DNA of 40,761 nucleotides from an uncultured Clostridia bacterium (GTDB lineage Bacteria > Bacillota > Clostridia > TANB77 > CAG-508): assembly GCA_944386355.1 (NCBI GenBank), contig CALXAU010000003.1, positions 1-40,761 on the forward strand. Reading direction: 5' to 3'. Under the pieces are notes generated by a model, which had not been told where the DNA came from, did no database searches, and saw only the letters and a list, made by a program, of their open reading frames with translations. The stretch's first letter is position 1. Every line of letters starts with the position of its first letter. The translations under genes were made by a program, and so were the position numbers. Positions 23,556 through 31,411 of this stretch are shown piece by piece.

Positions 23556-25310
23556 TTAAAAAATAGTAATTCTAAATCCTACATTATTAAAAGTATCTTT
23601 TTCTGTTATATTACTTCTTTGTGATAAAGTAGTATTTTCTTTAGTATCATCTATATAGCTTCCACCTCTTATAGTACATGGTGTTTCTGTTTGATTTGAT
23701 TTTTCTAGTGTGAGCTCTGCAATATTTCCTGCCAAATCATATATGTTTTGTATTTCAGTTTTATTTGTAGAGCCTGTTGTAAATAGAATGCTTTGTGTTG
23801 AATTTTTTTCATATCCATTTTCTACAGATACATCTGTCCATTGATTCTCATCATCAGGATTATTTGTATATTTCCCTTGTGTTGCTTTAAATGTCGAATT
23901 TTTGTAATTTCCAATTTCTGTACTATCTTCTTTTATTTCTACTAGAGTTTTAGTATTTGATTTTTCTATAAATTTACATATTAAATCCCATTGAATACCA
24001 AATAAAATACTTGTTGTTTTATTTTCTATCATTTGTTTTTGTGCTATTTTTTGTGCTTGATTACAATTTATATAATTATATGGATACTTATTTCTTACTG
24101 ATGTTGAATTTCCAAATGTTTCAATTATTTGTTCTGCTGTATTAGTATATGACCCTGATGCTTTTGGTAATTGTGAACCTGCTTCATATCTTGATATATA
24201 AAATCCACCATTTTCTTTTATACTATTTAACATTTCTTCTTTTAATTTATTATACTCTTCTTGAGAAAGACCACATCCGTCATACCATTCATCTGTATAT
24301 CCTTCGCTTGTATATTCTTTAGCATAATTTTTTAAAGCTTCTTCTATCTGCTGTGTGTTTTCCGCATTTGCAGTTATACTCTTTGAAACTGGTATCCATA
24401 CATATTCATTTTTTGTACTTTCTTGCATAACTACAAGTCCATTTTTTATTTGATTATATTGAGATAAAAGATTTACTTTAAATCCTTTAGGTATATATGC
24501 TTTCTGTCCATTCTCATCTACATAAATTTCTTCATTTTCGTATGTTAAACTCCAAATATCGCTTTCTTCTAATTTTATATAGATTATTTCATCTGATGAT
24601 ACATTTTTAAAATAACCATTGTATTTATTAACACTTATTATAAAATCATCTATTTCTGCTGTGTTTATATTTTTTATATTATTTTTTTCCATTTCTTCTT
24701 TAGTCATTGTATATGCAATTGGTGTCCAAATATATTTATTTGTTCCACTTTTTTCTTGTATCTGGATATTTTCGTTATTGTCTTTTCCTATATATATATA
24801 ATCTTTTGGTATTTTTATTCCTTCTACATTTCTTAAATCTATCATTACATTGTCTAGTTCTTCTTCATTAGTATAATAAATTTTTCCGTCAGCTTGTACA
24901 CCTTTTACATAGAATATATTATGTGTGTAATTATTCATTATATATATATCTTCTAAGTCTTGAGATTGTGTTTGTTTTATTGAATCATAATCTCTACCAT
25001 AATTTAAAGTAACTCCTTCTAATTTTTCTAAATCTATAACATAAAATTGCCCTTTTTCATCTTTTTCAGTTTTTGGTAAATTATTTGTATTTTCATACAA
25101 TATATCAATTGGTAGTTCTTCTTTTTCTGAATAATATGTGGATATTTTTTCACTTAATAAATCAATATCATTATATAAATTTGTTATTTTTTCAATTTGT
25201 ACACTATCTTTTGCATTGTATATTAATATATTTGTTATTATAATTAATATTATAATTGCTAATCCTAAAGTTATTAATGATACCCCTTTTTCTGCTCTAT
25301 ATTTTATCAT
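23556..25310 (-). CDS. Prepilin-like secreted protein with a sulfatase-modifying-factor-type C-terminal domain
   Basis: A 584-residue protein. The start is the ATG preceded by AAGGAG at 7 bases; the frame opens 14 codons earlier without a good site. The N-terminus reads like a class III/type IV prepilin: short basic leader, 'EKGVSLITLGLAIIILIIITNILIYN' hydrophobic stem. The C-terminal region (about 370-584) has features of the formylglycine-generating/EgtB fold: 'GGFYISRYEAGSQ', 'IQWDLICKFIE', 'IYDLAGNIAELT', 'CTIRGGSYID', 'NNVGFRI'. Surface display or a pseudopilus tip is inferred; enzyme activity is unlikely to be predictable because such domains also serve as binding folds. No pilus machinery genes are nearby. 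Confidence 0.75.
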   Translation of the reverse strand: MIKYRAEKGVSLITLGLAIIILIIITNILIYNAKDSVQIEKITNLYNDIDLLSEKISTYYSEKEELPIDILYENTNNLPKTEKDEKGQFYVIDLEKLEGVTLNYGRDYDSIKQTQSQDLEDIYIMNNYTHNIFYVKGVQADGKIYYTNEEELDNVMIDLRNVEGIKIPKDYIYIGKDNNENIQIQEKSGTNKYIWTPIAYTMTKEEMEKNNIKNINTAEIDDFIISVNKYNGYFKNVSSDEIIYIKLEESDIWSLTYENEEIYVDENGQKAYIPKGFKVNLLSQYNQIKNGLVVMQESTKNEYVWIPVSKSITANAENTQQIEEALKNYAKEYTSEGYTDEWYDGCGLSQEEYNKLKEEMLNSIKENGGFYISRYEAGSQLPKASGSYTNTAEQIIETFGNSTSVRNKYPYNYINCNQAQKIAQKQMIENKTTSILFGIQWDLICKFIEKSNTKTLVEIKEDSTEIGNYKNSTFKATQGKYTNNPDDENQWTDVSVENGYEKNSTQSILFTTGSTNKTEIQNIYDLAGNIAELTLEKSNQTETPCTIRGGSYIDDTKENTTLSQRSNITEKDTFNNVGFRITIF

Positions 25311-25411
25311 TGGTATTCTCCTTTTCTTGTTTTTATATATATTTTTATACACTTATATTATCATATATACATTTTTTTTTCAATTTTTTTATTACTTTTA
25401 TTTAATGTAAA

Positions 25412-25572
25412 GTTACTAATTAATGTTTTTTCACTTCTTATTACTCAAAAGTATTGATATATTAATATTTTGCAGGCAAGACCCAGATTGTTATACCTCA
25501 GCTATGTTTTGCCAAATAATATTAATATATCAATACTTTTGTTATTTATCATTAAAATCATTAACTAGTAAT
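25412..25572. repeat. 161-bp element with a 24-bp perfect inverted repeat and G+C-richer loop
   Basis: Outer ends GTTACTAATTAATG (25412-25425) and CATTAACTAGTAAT (25559-25572) are inverted repeats with two mismatches. Inside, 25446-25469 and 25518-25541 are perfectly complementary over 24 bases. The 48-base loop contains GGCAAGACCC ... CAGCTATG ... TTTTGCC, where GGCAA and TTGCC can pair. The loop is notably richer in G+C than its surroundings. It lies in the 340-base gap between spoIVFB and the prepilin-like gene. No family recognised; no coding capacity. Confidence 0.6.
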
Positions 25573-25581
25573 AAGGTAAAA

Positions 25582-25637
25582 GTTACAAGATAATGGTTTT
25601 GTCTAAATATATAGTTTGAGCTTTATCTATTTAGTAA
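25582..25637. repeat. Short palindromic repeat, partner of 9636-9694
   Basis: GTTACAAGATAATGG on the left and CTTTATCTATTTAGTAA on the right, matching the 9.6-kb copy at both ends while the middle differs. Confidence 0.4.
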
Positions 25638-25650
25638 AAGCCGTCAAATT

Positions 25651-26307
25651 TTAAGAAATATCTCTATCATTTAAAGCATCATATATTTTATTCCTTATAA
25701 CATATCTTTTTTCTTCTTTTAAAAAGATAATCCATAAATAAATAATAATTATAAATATAGCAAAGTTTTTAAGGAATAAAATACTAAAACTTGCAAAAAT
25801 AGTAACTATTGATAATGTTATTTTTGATATTATATTTATATATTTTTGTGCTTTTTTATTTCCTAGAAAAATATGTAAAAAACCTTTTAATATTCTACCA
25901 CCATCTAAAGGATATAGTGGTAATAAATTAAATACAATTAACAATATGTTCGTATATAAAATTATTAAATTAGTAATAATGTCTTTATTAAATAGTATTG
26001 AAATAACTATTATTAATATATTTGTTAAAGGACCTGCAAATGCAACAACTATTTTTTTGCATTCTAACTTATTTGCTTTTTTTACTTTTAAATTATAATC
26101 TTCTGGTTTTAATTTAAAAGAAACGGTTAATCCATATGGCATTAATTCTATTTTTTCAGGTTTCATTCCTAATATAATACCTGTTATAAGGTGTCCTAAC
26201 TCATGAATTATTGCAAATATCATCATTAAGCTATATGTTTGTATTTGTTTGGTAAAATAAAATAATATAAAAAATAAAAATATCTTTAAATCAATTCTAA
26301 ATCTCAT
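25651..26307 (-). CDS. spoIVFB: SpoIVFB-type site-2 protease (M50)
   Basis: A 218-residue polytopic intramembrane metalloprotease. HELGH zinc motif (35-39) in a membrane helix, 'AFAGPLTNILIIV', and the third-ligand motif 'LYPLDGGRILKGFL'. In spore formers SpoIVFB releases active sigma-K in the mother cell. It follows a SpoIVFA-like M23 gene, the classic partner order, which supports the call. It is shorter than the Bacillus protein and has no room for a C-terminal CBS domain, so the ATP-sensing part is missing or separate. Confidence 0.85.
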   Translation of the reverse strand: MRFRIDLKIFLFFILFYFTKQIQTYSLMMIFAIIHELGHLITGIILGMKPEKIELMPYGLTVSFKLKPEDYNLKVKKANKLECKKIVVAFAGPLTNILIIVISILFNKDIITNLIILYTNILLIVFNLLPLYPLDGGRILKGFLHIFLGNKKAQKYINIISKITLSIVTIFASFSILFLKNFAIFIIIIYLWIIFLKEEKRYVIRNKIYDALNDRDIS

Positions 26308-26318
26308 TTTTCAATTCA

Positions 26319-26352
26319 TACCTTTCTCGCTTCAATCAAAGGTACACATAGG
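26319..26352 (-). promoter_or_regulatory. Shine-Dalgarno-sequestering leader hairpin before spoIVFB
   Basis: Minus strand TATGTGTACCTTT, then GATTGAAGCGAG, then AAAGGTATG. ACCTTT pairs with AAAGGT, burying the ribosome site. The changed outer pair relative to the 13942 copy (A-T at the stem base) keeps pairing. Confidence 0.45.
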
Positions 26353-26387
26353 AATGAAATTACCTTCTTAAAAACTAAGATTTTTTT

Positions 26388-27287
26388 CTATAAATCCAAT
26401 ATTTTTTGTGGATCTATAGTTCTTTCCTGATATCTAATTTCAAAATGCAAATGTGGACCTGTTGAGTTTCCTGTTGAACCAACTTCTGCTATTTCCTGAC
26501 CCTGAGTTATTTTATCTCCTTGTTTTACATATAAATTATTACAATGTGCATATATTATACTTACTTCTCCAATTTGAATTTTTAAATGCTTTCCATAATC
26601 TCCTTGCTCAGATGATAAAACAACTTCTCCGTCTGTTGCTGCTTTTATTTTTGTTCCTGTATTTGCTGCAATATCTGTTCCTGTATGATTTTTAGGAACT
26701 GTGCTTGTTGTTGGCTCTCTTTGTCCAAATTTAGAACTTATTATTCCTTCTACTGGTTTTATAAAACTTGTTGTTTCTTTTATTGCTTTAATATCTTTTT
26801 CTTCTTGTGTTAATTCTGTTTGCTCACTTGTTGTATCTATATTATTTGTATCATTGTTATTATCTGTTGTTTTATTATCTTGTACCTCTTCATTTACAAC
26901 TTCATTTTCTACTGCTCCACCAATGCTTTCTTCTGGTGTAATTACATTCATTTCTTCTTCATTGTTTTTTTCCTTATTCACAAATTGAAGTATCCATTGT
27001 TTTGCATTTTCATATAATTGTGGAAAATTTGTATCATATGATAATATTTCTTTCGCTTTATTTGTAAAATCTTGTGAAAAAATATAATTATTATTTTGTA
27101 TATTGTAAAATATAAAATATATTAATAAACATGCAATTATTTGCAATATTAATCTCTTTAATAATTTTATATCTTTTTTTTCTTCCTGAGGAATTGTTAC
27201 TCTTCTTCTATCTTCATTCCCCATTCTTCTGTTATATATCTCTTCTGCTCTTTTTATTCTTTCTTCTACAGATAAAGTTCTTTCCAT
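26388..27287 (-). CDS. spoIVFA: SpoIVFA-like membrane-anchored M23 (LytM) peptidase
   Basis: A 299-residue protein: cytoplasmic N-terminus, one membrane helix (about 47-66), an acidic Asn/Thr-rich linker (about 110-175), and a C-terminal LytM domain. All M23 zinc and catalytic positions are present: HxxxD in NHTGTDIAA, YAHCNNL, and HLHFEI. SpoIVFA holds and regulates SpoIVFB during engulfment. Here the intact active site also allows endopeptidase activity as in SpoIIQ-like proteins. I took the ATG at 27287 because the in-frame GTG nine bases upstream lies within its GAGGTG ribosome site. spoIVFB follows 80 bases downstream. Confidence 0.8.
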   Translation of the reverse strand: MERTLSVEERIKRAEEIYNRRMGNEDRRRVTIPQEEKKDIKLLKRLILQIIACLLIYFIFYNIQNNNYIFSQDFTNKAKEILSYDTNFPQLYENAKQWILQFVNKEKNNEEEMNVITPEESIGGAVENEVVNEEVQDNKTTDNNNDTNNIDTTSEQTELTQEEKDIKAIKETTSFIKPVEGIISSKFGQREPTTSTVPKNHTGTDIAANTGTKIKAATDGEVVLSSEQGDYGKHLKIQIGEVSIIYAHCNNLYVKQGDKITQGQEIAEVGSTGNSTGPHLHFEIRYQERTIDPQKILDL

Positions 27288-27350
27288 AAAAAACACCTCT
27301 TCCTTTGTTTCTTTTTAAAATATATGCAAGGAAAAAGGTTTTATGTTTTT

Positions 27351-27695
27351 CTATTTAAAAAAAATAATTAAAGTTTCTAGAAATATAATAAAACTAGATA
27401 AATAAGCATACTTTTTTAGTCTTTCATATTTCCTTTTATTTTTCTGACTTATTCTTTCTTCTTTTTTATTATCTTCAATTTTTGATAAATATTGTGATAC
27501 TACCATTTCAGCTTCTTTAAAAATATAATCTTTTTCTTTTTTATCTATTTTTTGTGCCTCTGTATTTTGTATTTTTTCTATTTTTTCTAATTTTTTTACT
27601 CTCTTATTTGCTTTTAAAATTACAATTGCTTCTTCAACTATATTAGATGGTAAATTTCTTAAAACTACCATATTTTTTAAATTACTTGTTTCCAT
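27351..27695 (-). CDS. Small protein with C-terminal membrane anchor, unknown function
   Basis: A 114-residue protein not recognised. The N-terminal part is helical and strongly basic ('KANKRVKKLEKIEK'), and the last 20 residues ('YLSSFIIFLETLIIFF') form one membrane helix, so it would be tail-anchored facing the cytoplasm. It lies between the V-ATPase-F-like gene and the SpoIVFA-like gene in the same direction, so it probably belongs to the sporulation operon. Confidence 0.6.
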   Translation of the reverse strand: METSNLKNMVVLRNLPSNIVEEAIVILKANKRVKKLEKIEKIQNTEAQKIDKKEKDYIFKEAEMVVSQYLSKIEDNKKEERISQKNKRKYERLKKYAYLSSFIIFLETLIIFFK

Positions 27696-27746
27696 TTATA
27701 CCTCCTAAAATATGTATTAATATTATTTTTTCCAAATTTTAGAAAG

Positions 27747-27995
27747 TTATTCATTTATAGTTGGTGTTATTACAATATTTATTTTACTATCATTTTTATA
27801 TTTAGGTATAAGATTTTGTGAAAAACTAGCAAGTTCATTTGTTATTATTATTGTATTATAATTCTTAATTTTTAGCTCTTCTATTTTTTCATCTATTTGC
27901 TCAGGTTCTTGTATTTCAAATACATCCATTCCAAAATTCTTTGCCATTTTATAGGAATTTTTATCATTCCTTGTTTTTATAAAAGATATTTTCAT
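27747..27995 (-). CDS. V-type ATP synthase subunit F-like small protein
   Basis: An 82-residue protein with an alternating strand/helix pattern like the F subunit of V/A-type ATPases: 'MKISFIKTRNDKNSYKMAKNFGMDVFEI', then 'IIITNELASFSQNLIPKYKND', then 'KINIVITPTINE'. No other ATPase subunit is in the window and it is shorter than typical subunit F, so a rotary-ATPase role is not supported. It precedes the tail-anchored protein and the spoIVF pair. Could be a repurposed fold. Confidence 0.55.
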   Translation of the reverse strand: MKISFIKTRNDKNSYKMAKNFGMDVFEIQEPEQIDEKIEELKIKNYNTIIITNELASFSQNLIPKYKNDSKINIVITPTINE

Positions 27996-28128
27996 TTCAT
28001 TTTTAATAATAACTTTTAATTATTATCTACCCTCCCTATATTATTTTTATTTAATTTATTATTTGCTTATTTTCTTGTTTTATTCTTTTATCTTATTAAA
28101 TTCCATTCCTTTTTCTCTTAATAGTTGC

Positions 28129-28162
28129 AGTTATAGGAAAATCTTCAATTTTTCCTATAACT
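28129..28162. terminator. 13-bp perfect hairpin
   Basis: AGTTATAGGAAAA (28129-28141) pairs exactly with TTTTCCTATAACT (28150-28162), 8-base loop, immediately next to repeat C2. It lies in the 310-base gap between the divergently transcribed F-like gene and ytaF. No gene ends nearby on the plus strand, so it may be part of the repeat rather than a terminator. Confidence 0.35.
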
Positions 28163-28232
28163 GAACAAAAGCGACATGCTTAACAATCTTTGTCCTTTTA
28201 GTTTAGTTTCATGTTGCGTATTTGTTCGCGCG
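28163..28232. repeat. 70-bp hairpin repeat, copy C2
   Basis: GAACAAAAGCGACATG ... CCTTTTAGTTTAGTT ... CATGTTGCG ... TTTGTTCGCGCG. Close to C1 at 23357. The arms GAACAAA/TTTGTTC and GCGACATG/CATGTTGC (one G-T wobble) pair around a 30-base loop. Confidence 0.5.
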
Positions 28233-28305
28233 CCGATTTTACGCAATTAAAATTGTGTGCCTTTTGTTCAATGTTTTTCATAGTATATATTAAGAGGTGT
28301 TATTT

Positions 28306-28971
28306 ATGTTACTTTCTTTATTTATTTTAGCTTTTTCAAGTAGTATTGATTCATTAGGTATTGGAATTACATATGGTATAAAAAATACTAAAATTTCTTG
28401 TTTAAGTAAAATTATTTTATTTTGTATTTCTATTGGAATTAATTTTATTTCGATTTGTTGTGGGAAATTTTTGAATACTCTTCTATCTGCTGGTTTTGCA
28501 AATATTATTGGTAATTTAATACTTATTTTTATTGGTATTATTATTTTGTTTCAGACATTAAAAAAAGATGATGCCAACAATATTATTCAAAAAAATATTT
28601 GTACTACGTCAATATGGCAAGAAGAAAAAATGTATACTTTTTTTATTAAGTTTTTGGGAATAACTATAAAAATTATTAAACATCCTATTTATTCAGATTT
28701 AGATAATTCAAATAAAATAGAACCTAGAGAAGCATTATTTTTAGGTATTGCTCTTTCTTTAGATAGTTTTTGTATAGGTATTGGTGGAAGTATTTTAGGT
28801 GTAAATTATAGTATTTTTCCTTTTTTGGTTGCTTTTTTTCAACTAATTTTTTTAAGTTTAGGAAATTTTTTAGGAAGAAAGTTATATAAACTTCGCAAAC
28901 TTCCTGACAATATCTACTCTTCTATTTCTGGTTTATTATTAATTATTATTGGTTTGTTTAGAATTTTTTAA
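28306..28971 (+). CDS. ytaF: YtaF-type sporulation membrane protein (MntP family)
   Basis: A 221-residue protein with about six membrane helices in two related halves. Each half carries an aspartate-rich helix: 'FSSSIDSLGIGITYGIK' and 'ALSLDSFCIGIGGSILG'. This is the MntP/YtaF pattern. YtaF is found in spore formers; its substrate is not established, and MntP exports manganese. AAGAGGTG precedes ATG 28306; the in-frame GTG nine bases earlier overlaps that site. No clear promoter was placed. Confidence 0.82.
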   Translation: MLLSLFILAFSSSIDSLGIGITYGIKNTKISCLSKIILFCISIGINFISICCGKFLNTLLSAGFANIIGNLILIFIGIIILFQTLKKDDANNIIQKNICTTSIWQEEKMYTFFIKFLGITIKIIKHPIYSDLDNSNKIEPREALFLGIALSLDSFCIGIGGSILGVNYSIFPFLVAFFQLIFLSLGNFLGRKLYKLRKLPDNIYSSISGLLLIIIGLFRIF

Positions 28972-28980
28972 TTTCTGCTA

Positions 28981-29041
28981 TATGAAACACTACCTCCACT
29001 ACGGACTTTCACCGATTAGTTAAACAACATGCCTGTCGCAC
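28981..29041 (-). mobile_element. Group II intron 5'-end remnant
   Basis: Minus strand starts GTGCGACAGGCATGTTG (from 29041) and continues through CGGTGAAAGTCCGTAGTGG. GTGCG is the conserved 5' splice-site start of group II introns and GGTGAAAGTCC is a domain I landmark. Only about 60 bases remain between ytaF and the cysteine desulfurase terminator; no reverse transcriptase or 3' domain V is present. The G+C content is clearly above the surroundings. Assignment is by memory of the consensus. Confidence 0.5.
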
Positions 29042-29047
29042 TAACAG

Positions 29048-29072
29048 AAAAAAATAGAGCCTATTAAGGCTC
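29048..29072 (-). terminator. Rho-independent terminator of the cysteine desulfurase gene
   Basis: Minus strand GAGCC-TTAATA-GGCTC followed by TATTTTTTTC. The first arm is made from the last two codons (GAG CCT) and the stop lies in the loop. Confidence 0.8.
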
Positions 29073-30194
29073 AATTATTTGTTCTAAACAATCTACTAAA
29101 TAATCTACATCTTCTTTAGTATTAAAATCTCCAAAAGAAATTCTAATAGCACTATTTGCATATTTACTTTCTAACCCAAGAGCTGTTAATACATGTGATG
29201 GAGAATCAGAACCAGAAGAACATGCAGAACCACCAGAAGCACAAATTCCTTTTTCATCTAATTTTAGTAATAGTTCTGAAGCATCAATTCCTTCAAATGA
29301 AATATTAGCATTTCCTGGTAATCGATTTTCCATTGTACCATTTATTCTTATATTAGGTATTTTTTGTTGCACTTTTTCTATATAATAATCTCTTAATGAT
29401 GTTAATTTTTTCATATATACAGGAAGATTTTTTTTAGCTATGTCACAAGCTTTTCCTAATGCAACTATACTAGCTACATTTTCAGTTCCTGCTCTTTTAT
29501 CTCTTTCCTGATGTCCTCCATTCATAAACTTTTCAAAATCTATTCCTTTTTTCACATATAAAGCGCCAACTCCTTTTGGAGCATATATTTTATGTCCTGA
29601 TAAAGATAATAAGTCAATACCCATTTTTTCAACTGAAATTGGTATATTTCCAGCTGCCTGTACTGCATCTGTATGAAATATAATGTTATTTGCTTTTGCA
29701 ATTCTAGAAATTTTTTCAATTGGTTGTATTGTTCCTATTTCATTATTAGCAAGCATTATACTTATTAAAATTGTGTCTTCTCTTATACTATTTTTTAATT
29801 CTTCTATATCTATTATTCCGTTTTTATCAATATTTACATAAGTTATATCAAATCCTTTTTCACTTAAATTTTCACATGTATTTAATATTGCTGTATGTTC
29901 AATTTTGGAAGTTATTATATGCTTTCCTTTGTGTTTATTTGCATATGCTATCCCTTTTAAAGCTGTATTATCACTTTCAGAACCACAACTTGTAAAATAT
30001 ATCTCATAAGGCTTTGCTCCTATTAGTTCTGCTACTTGTTTTCTAGCTTCTTCAATTGCTCTTTTTGCAGTTCTTGCTATACTATATATTGAAGACGGGT
30101 TTCCATATTCTTTACTTAAATATGGAAACATTGCATTTAAAACTTCTTCTTTTATAGGTGTTGTTGCACTATTGTCAAAATATCTTATTTGCAC
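29064..30194 (-). CDS. Cysteine desulfurase (NifS/IscS family)
   Basis: A 376-residue PLP enzyme converting cysteine to alanine plus enzyme-bound persulfide, for Fe-S cluster assembly and tRNA thiolation. 'RYFDNSATTPIKEEVL' start, 'GSESDNTAL', 'HTDAVQAAG', PLP lysine in 'LSLSGHKIYAPKGVG', and the active cysteine loop 'GSACSSGSDSPSHVLTALG', which marks group I (NifS/IscS). Start codon is GTG with GGAGGGG five bases away. No iscU neighbour; it may feed MnmA elsewhere in the window. Confidence 0.93.
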   Translation of the reverse strand: MQIRYFDNSATTPIKEEVLNAMFPYLSKEYGNPSSIYSIARTAKRAIEEARKQVAELIGAKPYEIYFTSCGSESDNTALKGIAYANKHKGKHIITSKIEHTAILNTCENLSEKGFDITYVNIDKNGIIDIEELKNSIREDTILISIMLANNEIGTIQPIEKISRIAKANNIIFHTDAVQAAGNIPISVEKMGIDLLSLSGHKIYAPKGVGALYVKKGIDFEKFMNGGHQERDKRAGTENVASIVALGKACDIAKKNLPVYMKKLTSLRDYYIEKVQQKIPNIRINGTMENRLPGNANISFEGIDASELLLKLDEKGICASGGSACSSGSDSPSHVLTALGLESKYANSAIRISFGDFNTKEDVDYLVDCLEQIIEP

Positions 30195-30309
30195 TATATC
30201 CCCTCCTTTTTTGTTTTTTCTTTATATTATATTCTTCAAATTTTTAAATGATTAATAGATATTAATATATAAACACCTTCAATAGTTTTATCAATAGGTT
30301 ACAAAACCT

Positions 30310-31167
30310 TTATTCTTTCATAATATTTTTTATTTTTTCTAAATTATTTTGCACTGCCATATATCCATATTTATAACAACTATCTAATTTTTCTACATCT
30401 AATAAACCTGTTTTATCTGTAGATACAGTTAAAATATAATCACTATTTTCTAAACTTTGTTCAGATATTTTATTTCCCATAATGTCTATTGTTCTCATTG
30501 CAATATCCATTATATTACTTTCACTATCTATATTATCAGCCTTAAAATTCACAGCAATTACTTTATCTGCACCTTGTTTTCTTACTTCTGTAACTGGTAT
30601 ATTATCCAAAGCTCCACCGTCCAAAAATTTATGATTCTTAAACTCACACGGACAAAATATTGCTGGAAAACTACTGCTTGCTCTTACAGCTTTCCCAACT
30701 GTAATATCAGTAATATACTGACTTTTATCTTCTGCATTATATGGAATATAATTAGTAAATACATATTCTTTTGCTTTTGTAATATCTACTGACGGTATAA
30801 CTAGTGGCATTTCGATGTCTGATATATTTTTTATTCCTTTTTTATCTGCCAAATCATTATATGCTTTTTCAATATTTTCTCCTGTTCTTAGTCCAGATAT
30901 TGTTAATTTCTTATTTATCATATAATTCCCTATGCCTGATATTATCGGATTTGTGTGTCCCACTACTATATCTTTTGCATATCTTTTAAACAATATGTAT
31001 ATATAATATGGTGTGTATCCCATTGCATATAAAGAGGCAATAAGTCCTCCTGAACTTGTTCCTCCGATTATATCCACTTTTATATTATTGTCATCTAATG
31101 CTTTTAACACTCCTGCATGTGCAATTCCTCTAATTCCTCCACCTGATAAAGCTACTCCTAATTTCAA
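30310..31167 (-). CDS. Patatin-like phospholipase (RssA type)
   Basis: A 285-residue cytoplasmic serine lipase/acyl hydrolase. Oxyanion glycines GGGIRG (9-14), nucleophile Ser38 in GGTSSGG (GxSxG), and the dyad Asp in 'FLDGGALDNIPV' (about 176). All catalytic parts are intact. Natural substrate is unknown; the bacterial RssA/YlbK-type family acts on phospholipids or lysophospholipids. Start is TTG (leucine codon) with AAGGTG five bases upstream. Confidence 0.9.
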   Translation of the reverse strand: MKLGVALSGGGIRGIAHAGVLKALDDNNIKVDIIGGTSSGGLIASLYAMGYTPYYIYILFKRYAKDIVVGHTNPIISGIGNYMINKKLTISGLRTGENIEKAYNDLADKKGIKNISDIEMPLVIPSVDITKAKEYVFTNYIPYNAEDKSQYITDITVGKAVRASSSFPAIFCPCEFKNHKFLDGGALDNIPVTEVRKQGADKVIAVNFKADNIDSESNIMDIAMRTIDIMGNKISEQSLENSDYILTVSTDKTGLLDVEKLDSCYKYGYMAVQNNLEKIKNIMKE

Positions 31168-31230
31168 TAATACACCTTCTTTCTTTTGATAGTATTATTT
31201 ACTATTTTGTATGCACTTAATCATATTTTT

Positions 31231-31305
31231 GTGATTTTATATAATTGCTTCAAATTATATAAATATATCATTATATAGAATATTTTTAAAGCTGTGGATT
31301 GTAAC
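31231..31305. repeat. Palindromic element, right half only (A5)
   Basis: TTATATAAATATATCATTATATAGAATATTTTTAAAGC-type sequence ending GCTGTGGATTGTAAC aligns to the right half of A1. The left half is absent. Confidence 0.5.
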
Positions 31306-31365
31306 AAAATGTTTCTTTTGAAAATAAAATATTTAGTATTTATTTTCACTTTAACTTTAGAAACT

Positions 31366-31410
31366 AAAAAGAGATTATTTACTCATATTAATGGTAAATA
31401 ATTCTCTTTT
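31366..31410 (-). terminator. Terminator of the WG-repeat gene
   Basis: Minus strand AAAAGAGAATTATTTAC pairs with GTAAATAATCTCTTTTT (one bulge) directly after the stop, ending in TCTTTTT. Confidence 0.75.
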
Positions 31411-31411
31411 C

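Noticed and set aside
25412..25572. tRNA or known riboswitch in the structured loop
   Set aside because: No T-loop GTTCGA, no CCA end and no riboswitch consensus recognised.
27747..27995. Part of a V-type ATPase operon
   Set aside because: No other ATPase subunit genes are nearby; neighbours are sporulation genes.
28260..28295. Promoter TTGTTC...TATATT before ytaF
   Set aside because: Start would fall on or beyond the ribosome site, leaving no usable leader.
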